Positions 6,521 to 13,197 of a stretch of 23,778 bases of DNA are shown here, piece by piece (the stretch's first letter is position 1; each line of letters begins with the position of its first letter). Both the position numbers and the translations under genes were made by a program. The stretch comes from a virus. The stretch spans positions 1-23,778 of the IMG/VR virus record IMGVR_UViG_3300044633_000284; one strand, written 5' to 3'. The notes beneath the pieces were generated by a model that did not search any database, was not told the origin of the DNA, and saw nothing but the letters and a program-made list of their open reading frames with translations.

Positions 6521-8054
6521 CGACTTTTACCTCATGATCTTCGGTTATGGGGGCATACCAAACGTTGATGGGCTTGCCGCCCGGGATTCGGAGCTTGTCG
6601 TGGTCCGCGCCACAGTCGCGCCGGAGCGACGTCCACAGATCCATCCCCGTCATCACCTCGGCCTTGTTGCGCTTCAGGAATTCGGAGAATGCAGTGCCCC
6701 GGAACACGATGCACCGCGTGCCGTTGATGACCTGCACCACCGGGATGTTGCGGGTGAGTGCCTTGCGGTCCTCGGTGTTAGTACCATCCGAAGTGAGATC
6801 GGCCTTTTGTACGAACTCGTTGAACTTGGCGGCGATAATACCCGAGGCACTGGCCTCTTTTGGCACTTCAATCACTCGCAGAGTCGGGATAAGCGGATCG
6901 AGGATACGACGCCGCCACGAGTCCTGCGTGATTTTAGGTATATTGATCTTGAGCTGTTCGAAGATCAGCGTGCCCATTGCGGCGGGGTCACGTAGGATAA
7001 TAGTCGGGATGTTCGCGATGAGCTTCCCATTGACGTGGATACCCCAGCGCGGGGGTTCGGATTGGTACTCGATCAGCTCGGTAAACTGGGGCAGTTGATC
7101 CTGTGCATCCAGCTCTTTGCTCTCGTCGGTTGAGATGCCGAACTCGCGGGTAACACACACCTTGCGGTCGCAGAGCGATTTGCACGGCTCCTCGCTACAT
7201 TTGTAAAGGTAGTCCCGGCGCGACGCGGAGCGAATCACCTTCTTGGCTTCAGCGGGTCCCAGCGGCTTGTCGAACATCGTGCGGTTCAGAGCCATCGCAT
7301 CGTCAAAGAATGTGTCGGGGCGGGCACGTTTGAGGTACACCACTACGTTGTACATCGAGTCATTGCGGGAGCCGGACTCCACACCCGTGTGAATCATTTT
7401 CTGAATGCACGGCGGGGCTTCCAAGTGCTCCCGGTGGGCCATCTCCTGAAGTGCCGCCACTGTCACCCGACGCGACTGGGCGTAGGAGATGAACAACTCG
7501 AACGACATCTTCTGGCCTTTGTCATCCACCGCGTACCGCACCGTCTTGTCTTTGTCGAAGAATGGCAGGTTGATCCAGTTCCCCAGCGACTTTTCGCCAC
7601 TGGACGTGGTCAGCGAGTCCTGCTTGGGGAAGATGTCCACATGGTTCGGAATCTGTAGCATGTCGCGCCACGAATTCAGGAGCCGAATCACGAGCTTGGC
7701 CGGAAGGTACTCCTCGCCGAACAGGTACAGGTGCGCCCCGCCCGACTTGCTCCGGGTCGCCACCAACGGGAGCCGGTAGTGTTCGATCTTCTCCACCAGC
7801 TTGGGGATGTCGATGTCGGACCCATCCGAGCCTTTCCCGTGGTTATCCACATCGATACAGCCGAACAGCACTGTACCCCCGTCCGTGATCGGAACTATCC
7901 CCAGCCCCATCTTGCCGCCCAAATGGTCGGCGTAGTGTTGCAGGGTCACCTCGCTCTTCTCGGTTATCATATTACCCGTCGCGGGGTCCCACTGTCCAAA
8001 GGACCGGAGATTCCCAGCGAACAGATTCGCGTAGTCCTGAACTAGACTAGTCAT
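6492..8054 (-). CDS. AEP-type DNA primase, TOTE-primase-like (520 aa)
   Basis: It makes primers for phage DNA synthesis. Archaeo-eukaryotic primase motifs: GCIDVDNHG (65-73, metal ligands D68 and D70), TRSKSGGAHLYLF (100-112, with the SxH-type H108) and VDIFPKQ (139-145, D140), followed by NWINLPFF (159-166). The phrase RSKSGGAHLYLF is characteristic of the TOTE conflict-system primase branch. After PPCIQKMIHTGVESGSRN (214-231) four Cys (286, 291, 295, 300) form a likely zinc or Fe-S site. The C-terminal 200 residues are a less clear helical domain, with no Walker motif, so the helicase role falls to the next gene. The ATG at 8054 has GAGAGGTG. It is first in the replication operon, directly behind the promoter and repeat region. 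Confidence 0.92.
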   Translation of the reverse strand: MTSLVQDYANLFAGNLRSFGQWDPATGNMITEKSEVTLQHYADHLGGKMGLGIVPITDGGTVLFGCIDVDNHGKGSDGSDIDIPKLVEKIEHYRLPLVATRSKSGGAHLYLFGEEYLPAKLVIRLLNSWRDMLQIPNHVDIFPKQDSLTTSSGEKSLGNWINLPFFDKDKTVRYAVDDKGQKMSFELFISYAQSRRVTVAALQEMAHREHLEAPPCIQKMIHTGVESGSRNDSMYNVVVYLKRARPDTFFDDAMALNRTMFDKPLGPAEAKKVIRSASRRDYLYKCSEEPCKSLCDRKVCVTREFGISTDESKELDAQDQLPQFTELIEYQSEPPRWGIHVNGKLIANIPTIILRDPAAMGTLIFEQLKINIPKITQDSWRRRILDPLIPTLRVIEVPKEASASGIIAAKFNEFVQKADLTSDGTNTEDRKALTRNIPVVQVINGTRCIVFRGTAFSEFLKRNKAEVMTGMDLWTSLRRDCGADHDKLRIPGGKPINVWYAPITEDHEVKVDEPKFRSEF

Positions 8055-8081
8055 CGTTTCACCTCTCTATACGTCTATGTA

Positions 8082-8110
8082 TTGACACCACCTCTGTGGG
8101 CTGGTATAAT
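8082..8110 (+). promoter_or_regulatory. Consensus rightward sigma70 promoter (TTGACA-17-TATAAT)
   Basis: TTGACA (8082-8087), a 17-bp spacer and TATAAT (8105-8110), with TGG before the -10, make a perfect extended consensus promoter on the plus strand, where no protein gene follows. Transcription would start near 8117 and run through the repeat array toward the 3' end of the structural operon, opposite to it. Its -10 overlaps that of the leftward promoter by two bases. An inverted repeat CCAC-CTCT-GTGG (8088-8099) sits in the spacer. Confidence 0.8.
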
Positions 8111-8137
8111 TATAACATCTCGCCATCGGAACAGCAA
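8109..8137 (-). promoter_or_regulatory. Leftward promoter of the primase operon (TTGCTG-17-TATAAT)
   Basis: Minus strand: TTGCTG (8137-8132, only 3 of 6 consensus bases), a 17-bp spacer, and TATAAT (8114-8109) with TGT before it (extended -10). The start would be near 8102, leaving about a 48-nt leader before the primase ATG. The first GGAAC motif (8128-8132) touches the -35, and the rightward promoter overlaps the core, so RNA polymerase can occupy only one at a time. Confidence 0.7.
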
Positions 8138-8361
8138 CCCCCACCGTTTGTTCCACCGTTCCATAGCAATGGAACACACGATGGAACACCCCCTCCCATT
8201 CGACAGACGGCATAGCTGTTCCACCGTTCCATGCGCACGCGGGGAATTCTCTGTCAACGCTGTGGTTCGATACGGGGGGTATATGATGGAACGGGGGATA
8301 CAACGGAACACGGCACATTCAAGCCCCGAAGGACGCGGGCTTCGAGGCACTAGGGCGTTCC
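8128..8361. repeat. Array of ten TGGAAC-type motifs (iteron-like)
   Basis: GGAAC or its complement GTTCC occurs at 8128, 8150, 8158, 8171, 8183, 8218, 8226, 8288, 8305 and 8357, in both orientations. Eight of ten are TGGAAC. The 16-mer TGTTCCACCGTTCCAT is repeated exactly at 8149-8164 and 8217-8232. The four sites from 8150 to 8187 are arranged symmetrically, with a 7-bp perfect inverted repeat in the middle. Spacing (8, 12, 17 bp and larger) is too irregular for CRISPR and suits binding sites of an initiator or repressor. Confidence 0.7.
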
Positions 8362-8386
8362 AGACGCCGTACCATCTTAATGGTAC
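8354..8386. repeat. Two adjacent perfect hairpins
   Basis: GGCGT-TCCAG-ACGCC (8354-8368) abuts GTACCAT-CTTA-ATGGTAC (8369-8386) with no base between them. Both stems are perfect, so they would stack coaxially in RNA of either strand or extrude as cruciforms. The first includes the last GTTCC motif. They may serve as an origin structure or slow convergent transcription. Confidence 0.55.
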
Positions 8387-8434
8387 AGGTAGTCGATTCT
8401 AGGGTCTTCTCGTGCGTGCGCATGTAAGCGGAAG

Positions 8435-8457
8435 CCTCTCCGAGCGCATTGGAGAGG
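8435..8457 (-). terminator. Hairpin after the structural operon (possible terminator)
   Basis: A 7-bp perfect stem CCTCTCC/GGAGAGG with a 9-nt loop lies about 20 bp after the stop of the last structural gene. In the minus-strand RNA it is followed by a pyrimidine-rich CUUCCGCUU rather than a U-run, so it is at best a weak or factor-dependent terminator. Confidence 0.4.
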
Positions 8458-8477
8458 TGGGGAGCTATATTAGTAGC

Positions 8478-10532
8478 TTACTGGCCCATGGAACCCAAGG
8501 GAGAGGGCGGGGGACCGGCTGGCGGGGTCGCCATACCGGACAGCTCAATCCTTGGTGCCCGCGTAGGGGTCATGGAGTCCTCAGGGTACTGATCTTTGGG
8601 GTCCCGAGCGGCCGCGAGACCACCAGTGAGGGTAGCACCAGCGTTTGCAACACGGCTCGAAGTTAACAAGGACTGCTCTTGCTGTTTGAGCGATTGCATA
8701 ATACTGTCGATCACCGTGTCAACCTTGGCGGTTGGGGTCAGGAGCTTCTCGGTGGTAGGCTGAGCCACCCGGGGCGACATCCCGATCAGGTTCGGGAACT
8801 GAGCACGAAGCGCATCTCCGGCGGCAGTGAATGGACGACCAGCCATCAGATTAGCGGCGGCACCCACTCCACCCGCGCCTTGGTCGAGGTCGGTGTCCAG
8901 TGGTGTGCGACGAAACCCGGACTTCTCGGTCTGAAGCATTGTGCGCTCTTGGAGCAACCGATTCTTAAATTCATCAAAGGCGGCGTCATCGCGAAAGGCA
9001 CGACGAAGCTTCTGTTCAGCATCACGGGACAAAATGGACTTCATAGGGTCTGCCGTCGGGCCAGCGACTCGGAGTTTCTCTAGCATCGCTTGGGAGATAC
9101 CGGCGCGGAAGGCGTCATACTCGGAGGGGGAGTCCTTAAATCGGTCGATGAGCTTGCGCATATCCAACTCGGGCATTGTGTAAATCTGCTGACCCTCTTT
9201 CATAGCTGTCAACAGCTCGGAATCACCGGCGAATGTTTGTCGTGCTACGCGGTATTCAGGCGAAGCTTTTTCCATATCGGCGAGGAGTCGTCGTTTCATA
9301 TTCAGGAGTGTACCGGCTTGACCGCCTTTGCCTTCACGCATTGCGCTCTCGATCATGTCGTCCAGCGCGATCTTGGTCTCGTGCAGAGCACGCAAGGTAT
9401 TTCTAGGATCGGCGATGTCCAGCTCGTTATCTGCCATGCGCTTGGCACCAATCTTCATCGCCTCCTTGAAGGTAGGCAGGTTGCGTAGCTTAGCGATGTC
9501 GGGCGCAGTCGTGGGGTTAAACGTTGGGGCACTGGCCCAAGCCGCTTTATATAGTGGGTCGGCTTCTTCAGCGCGCTTTTTAGTGAGGTCCAGCACGTCT
9601 GTGTAGAAGTCTTTGGAACCTGACATCAATGTGCGTAAATCTTCCGATACGCGTGGGATGCGTTCCATCTCGCGGGTTGCAAGTTCGGACTTCCCTTGAA
9701 TCCGTGCGGGGGACGGAGCGGCGGTTGCACGGCGCAAAAGCGCGGCAGTGTTCTCGCCAAGGTCAGCCAGCGTTATCTCGCCACGGGACATCGATTGCAT
9801 CTTGGCCAGTGCTTGGTCGGGTGTCATCCCGTCCTTTTCCAGAGCCTTAACGATCGCAAGGTCAGCCGCCTTATTCGCATCGCCGAAACCCAGCGATTGC
9901 TTAATCTTGCTAAACGCTGGCATCGCCACGTACTTGCCGAGCAGTCCCAACGTGCCAGTGGTCACAGCACCAACAGTCGCGCCTTTGACTGCTTCGCCGC
10001 CCAATTCGCCGGGAGGCTTTTCGCTCGTACCGACTGCGGTCACGGCACCAGACCCAGCACCATAGCCCATCATTCGAGGGATGCTGGGAGCTTTACCAAA
10101 GAGCATACCAGCGAGCTTCGGGCCAACAGCTTTGGAGACCGACGGGATCGCGCCAGCACCACCGGTGAACAGAGCCGGAACCAATGCACCACCAAGCTCT
10201 GAGGCAACCGCAGTGCGGGGATTCTCTTCTGCGTACTTGCGTAGGCCTTCGCGTTCAGCTTTTACCAAATCTTCGTAGCTTTGATTGCCACCCATCGAGC
10301 GCAACCGAGCGATAGCTTCATCCGAGAAGCCCATCGATAGACCCTGAAGTGCCTGACCTGCCGCACCCGGAAGCATCGCGTTGGGGCGTGGGGCTTGTGG
10401 GCGTACCGGCGCGGCGGGGGCTTGAGTATCGGGTGTACCCGCCTTGTTCAGCGTGAACCTGCGAATCGTAGCCTCAGGCGTACCAGCGGGGAATTCGTAG
10501 ATCTTGCCGTCAATCACTCGTTCGATGGTCAT
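8478..10532 (-). CDS. Putative internal virion / DNA-ejection protein (684 aa)
   Basis: It begins with a short structured motif (GKIYEFPAGTPEATIRRF, 9-26) seen at the N-termini of other phage virion proteins. A Pro/Ala linker follows, then an Ala/Gly-rich hydrophobic stretch (about 110-215, such as ELGGALVPALFTGGAG and GAVTTGTLGLLGKYVAM) that could insert in or cross a membrane. The rest is long amphipathic helix with many charged residues, and the end is Pro-rich. Large helical proteins with such stretches, placed last in a podovirus tail block, are commonly ejected with the DNA (compare T7 gp14-gp16 or P22 gp7/16/20 by position). The role is inferred from layout, not homology. The ATG at 10532 follows GGGAG and overlaps the previous stop (ATGA). 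Confidence 0.88.
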   Translation of the reverse strand: MTIERVIDGKIYEFPAGTPEATIRRFTLNKAGTPDTQAPAAPVRPQAPRPNAMLPGAAGQALQGLSMGFSDEAIARLRSMGGNQSYEDLVKAEREGLRKYAEENPRTAVASELGGALVPALFTGGAGAIPSVSKAVGPKLAGMLFGKAPSIPRMMGYGAGSGAVTAVGTSEKPPGELGGEAVKGATVGAVTTGTLGLLGKYVAMPAFSKIKQSLGFGDANKAADLAIVKALEKDGMTPDQALAKMQSMSRGEITLADLGENTAALLRRATAAPSPARIQGKSELATREMERIPRVSEDLRTLMSGSKDFYTDVLDLTKKRAEEADPLYKAAWASAPTFNPTTAPDIAKLRNLPTFKEAMKIGAKRMADNELDIADPRNTLRALHETKIALDDMIESAMREGKGGQAGTLLNMKRRLLADMEKASPEYRVARQTFAGDSELLTAMKEGQQIYTMPELDMRKLIDRFKDSPSEYDAFRAGISQAMLEKLRVAGPTADPMKSILSRDAEQKLRRAFRDDAAFDEFKNRLLQERTMLQTEKSGFRRTPLDTDLDQGAGGVGAAANLMAGRPFTAAGDALRAQFPNLIGMSPRVAQPTTEKLLTPTAKVDTVIDSIMQSLKQQEQSLLTSSRVANAGATLTGGLAAARDPKDQYPEDSMTPTRAPRIELSGMATPPAGPPPSPLGSMGQ

Positions 10533-12148
10533 TGGGGAGTCTCCCGTCCTTGGCTATCAACACGCACTCGGGGCATGCTGAAGTATTGCTGGTAGGTCAT
10601 GCGGTTCGGATTGATAGATACCCGGCCTTTGTCGTCACGCACCGTAATTGGGTTTGAATCTAAATACCTGCGCCACTGGGCTTCGGCGTAAGGCGTGATA
10701 GCACCATTTACGGCGGCGTAGTCGGCCATGTACTTGTTGAACTCCGCATCGCGGCGGCGTTGAGCGATCTGGAACTCGAGCAGGGTTTTATTGGTAGACG
10801 GCTCTTTATCGGAGCTGAACGTGCCGAGTTGCATCATCTTTACGTCCAAGTTCGACACGTTGGAATCGCCGGGGATGCGGTTTTGTTTCGCGGCAAGTGC
10901 GGACAGTGAGTCGAACTCGTTGATCTTAGCGCGGTCGCCGGAGGAAAGCTTGGCAATGTCGCCGATCCCGAACCCGATACCGTAGGTGTACCCAGTGCTG
11001 ATCTCGGAGTTAAGCTTTAAAGCACGCTCAAGGTTACGAATATCGTCTTCGATTCCGGCAGTGAACGGCGAGATTTTCTCGCGTATATACTTGCCGGATT
11101 CTTCCAGATCCTTTTCACGCTTCTTGGCCATCTCGATCTTGTTCAGACCCCGATAGGAAGTCTTTGGATCGATTGGCACACCGACATCCATGGCTTTAGT
11201 CACCACCGCGTTAATGTCACCATTGCGGATGTGGTCGTCGATCTCTTGCTTGGTCCGGGTGGTCTGTGCGATCTGCGCTTGGATTGATGTACGCTTGCTA
11301 GTCTGGTCGAGGCGCACGTTCTCGTCCACAATCTTCTGTGCTCGCGCCAGATCTCTCGGATTGATCGGGTCGCCACCGAAAGTCTGTAGTGCGTCGCTGA
11401 CTAACTTGTTCTCAGCGCGGAATTTCTCGCGCTGAGCTTCCTGTTGTGCTTTAACGAGTTGCTCGGGATCGTTCAGATTCAGGTTCAGACGGGTCGCGAT
11501 GTCACGCAGTCCCTTAGTGTCCTCGAACATCTTGAACTTCATCGCGAAGCTCGGATCGGTGAGGGATACACCGGATTGTCCAGCGAACGCCTTCATCTCA
11601 GGCGTCGCTTTGTCTACCGCTAGCAGTTCTTTGACGCGGTTAATACCGGCCGGTGAGCGCGGATCGATGCCCTCGGACTGCACTTGCTTTTGGTACGCGG
11701 TCATCTGCGGGGTGAGCTTGGACACCACATTAAGACCGAGGCGGGCGGCTTCTTTCTCTTCTTCGACGGCCTTGAGCGACAGCTCGTAGCGCATCTTGGC
11801 GAGTTGGGCATTACGATCCGCTTCGGCTTCTTGGGCCTTACCATAAGCACCCACAGCAGTGCCTAATGACTCACCGAACGAGCCAGTGCGTGTAGGAGCA
11901 AGGAAGCCTTGAGCGAGTGCAAGGTAGGTAGGGTCAATCCGGCCCTTACGGTCTTGCAACGCTTGCTTCATGGTCTCGCGTGCGGCGTCTACTTCGGCTT
12001 TCGCGGCCTTGTAAGCATCAGTATCAGCACCCATCGCCTGTCGCCCAAGAGCCGAGAGCGAGACGCTCCCGATCTTCTCGGGGTCGATCTTCATCATCTG
12101 CGCGAGCAGTGGGCTGTAGCCGCTTGTTTCTTCAGTAGGTTCTGCCAT
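10529..12148 (-). CDS. Putative helical virion protein (539 aa)
   Basis: No enzyme motif is seen. The protein is almost wholly helical and highly charged, with probable coiled coils near residues 45-70 and 100-140 (AEADRNAQLAKMRYELSL). The C-terminal third is more globular (GYTYGIGFGIGDIAKLSS; MTYQQYFSMPRVRV). Position between two other large structural proteins, together with size and composition, points to an internal core or ejection component. It starts 2 bp after the previous stop, with AAGG upstream, and ends in an ATGA overlap with the 684-aa gene, so the set is made together. Confidence 0.87.
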   Translation of the reverse strand: MAEPTEETSGYSPLLAQMMKIDPEKIGSVSLSALGRQAMGADTDAYKAAKAEVDAARETMKQALQDRKGRIDPTYLALAQGFLAPTRTGSFGESLGTAVGAYGKAQEAEADRNAQLAKMRYELSLKAVEEEKEAARLGLNVVSKLTPQMTAYQKQVQSEGIDPRSPAGINRVKELLAVDKATPEMKAFAGQSGVSLTDPSFAMKFKMFEDTKGLRDIATRLNLNLNDPEQLVKAQQEAQREKFRAENKLVSDALQTFGGDPINPRDLARAQKIVDENVRLDQTSKRTSIQAQIAQTTRTKQEIDDHIRNGDINAVVTKAMDVGVPIDPKTSYRGLNKIEMAKKREKDLEESGKYIREKISPFTAGIEDDIRNLERALKLNSEISTGYTYGIGFGIGDIAKLSSGDRAKINEFDSLSALAAKQNRIPGDSNVSNLDVKMMQLGTFSSDKEPSTNKTLLEFQIAQRRRDAEFNKYMADYAAVNGAITPYAEAQWRRYLDSNPITVRDDKGRVSINPNRMTYQQYFSMPRVRVDSQGRETPQ

Positions 12149-12150
12149 AA

Positions 12151-13197
12151 TTAACCTTGTCGTGGTTCTTCCATGCCGCCGAACTCGTCAGTCTGGCCTT
12201 GCCAATTACTGTTATTGCCCGAGAAGTAATCGTTAAAGCTCGGGCTACTGAACAGGTTACCCAGTGTTGTACCCAGCGAGCTAAACGCATTGCCGAAACC
12301 GGTGGCGGCACTTGTCCCGCCTTGAGGCCCTGAAGCGAAGAGTGACCCGAGGCCCGCGATTTGGGCGAGTGGCGACGTGGAGTAGGCACCGGGAATCGGG
12401 GCACTGGCCTTCTCGGACACTGTGCTCGGCACTTTAACATTCGAGAACACGTTGGCCGCACCGGTGGCGGCGGCAAGCGGTGCCATAATCCCGGTCTGCT
12501 CGAGCTTCTGCTCTTCACTGCCGAGACTGTACAGGCGTTCGAGTTCTTTGAGCTTCAAGTCGAGTTCCGAGGACGCTAAATTGCGTTGAGTCTCGGCGGC
12601 GTTACGGTACAAGCCCGATTGCTCCATCGCGGCTTTTAGTGCACTGTCGTAGCCCGAAGCCATTTGCTTCGTTTGAGCACCCAACAAATTCGCTTGAGTA
12701 TCGGCTCCTAACTGACCCATTGCGTCGAACATCCGCTTGCCGCCTAACCCACCAGTACCAGCGAATGCGCCTTTGAGTGATGGTATCAACGAGCGTTGAA
12801 GGCTCTGCTGTTGGAGCCTTTCCATTTCGTCCACCACGCCGGGCATCTTCACACCTTTTGCATTGGTGTAACCCGAAATGTAGGGATTCATAAATGACTG
12901 AATCATGTCCGGCGTGATACCAGCGGCGGCAAGCGCGGCGGTGTCACCAGCGTCGCCCAGCATGGACTCATAGCCGCGAAGCCCAGTGCCTTCACCATCT
13001 TCGCCTTTAGCGTAGTCAAGAACGCTCGTCTGTAGGTCCGACATTGGAGCGACAAGCTCTTCGCCGGTCTTTTTCAGCAGTTCCGTGCCGGGTTCAGCGA
13101 GACCTTCGAGGTAAGTCGTGTACCAGTCCGGACCAGTGGTATCGACTACCTTGGTCGTGTCAATATTCGGTAGGGGATCGCCTTGAAGCAAGCTCAT
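12151..13197 (-). CDS. Conserved phage virion protein (348 aa)
   Basis: The central part (about 108-160: FMNPYISGYTN, DEMERLQQQSLQRSLIPSLK, AFAGTGGLGGKRM) is a pattern seen in structural proteins of many podoviruses, where it lies next to large internal proteins. The middle is helical (MASGYDSALKAAMEQSGLYR). The last 110 residues are Gly/Ser/Asn-rich and flexible. No catalytic motif is visible. The ATG at 13197 overlaps the stop of the 1555-aa gene (ATGA), with AAAGGTG 5 bp or so upstream. The exact place in the particle is unknown; tail-associated or internal core are both possible. Confidence 0.86.
   Translation of the reverse strand: MSLLQGDPLPNIDTTKVVDTTGPDWYTTYLEGLAEPGTELLKKTGEELVAPMSDLQTSVLDYAKGEDGEGTGLRGYESMLGDAGDTAALAAAGITPDMIQSFMNPYISGYTNAKGVKMPGVVDEMERLQQQSLQRSLIPSLKGAFAGTGGLGGKRMFDAMGQLGADTQANLLGAQTKQMASGYDSALKAAMEQSGLYRNAAETQRNLASSELDLKLKELERLYSLGSEEQKLEQTGIMAPLAAATGAANVFSNVKVPSTVSEKASAPIPGAYSTSPLAQIAGLGSLFASGPQGGTSAATGFGNAFSSLGTTLGNLFSSPSFNDYFSGNNSNWQGQTDEFGGMEEPRQG

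Larger units (their letters stand above)
8117..8460 (+). ncRNA. Possible non-coding RNA from the rightward promoter
   Basis: A transcript from the plus-strand promoter would contain hairpins GTTCCAT-AGCA-ATGGAAC (8158-8175), AAGCCC/GGGCTT (8321-8342), GGCGT-TCCAG-ACGCC (8354-8368), GTACCAT-CTTA-ATGGTAC (8369-8386) and CCTCTCC/GGAGAGG (8435-8457). No open frame has good coding support; the best is 39 codons at 8283-8402 after a G-rich stretch. It could be a replication primer, an antisense regulator or an RNA sponge. The 3' end is a guess, as no U-rich terminator is seen. Confidence 0.35.
8055..8477. other. Gene-free 423-bp control region, candidate replication origin or switch
   Basis: This is the only long gap between genes, separating the end of the structural operon from the start of the replication operon. 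It holds overlapping divergent promoters (8082-8137), ten GGAAC/GTTCC motifs (8128-8361) and perfect inverted repeats at 8158-8175, 8321-8342, 8354-8368, 8369-8386 and 8435-8457. Reading frames are open on both strands here, but they overlap one another and lack convincing coding character. A promoter, iteron-like repeats and hairpins next to a primase gene are usual marks of a phage origin; regulation by a repressor is an alternative. No tRNA cloverleaf was found. Confidence 0.6.

Noticed and set aside
8128-8361. A CRISPR array was considered for the repeated GTTCC motifs.
   Set aside because: Repeats are only 6-16 bp, occur in both orientations and have irregular spacing; no cas gene is nearby.
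8082-8402. A 106-codon plus-strand frame in the gene-free region, with a 39-codon in-frame part (8283-8402) after a G-rich stretch.
   Set aside because: The ATG of the long frame overlaps the -35 of the rightward promoter, before its start point, and the frame overlaps two equally long minus-strand frames. Protein composition is erratic. The 39-codon part cannot be excluded but has only a G-run as support.
8117-8477. A tRNA or tmRNA gene in the gene-free region.
   Set aside because: Hairpins are present, but none has the seven-base T-loop with adjoining acceptor stem or an anticodon arm in the right order.
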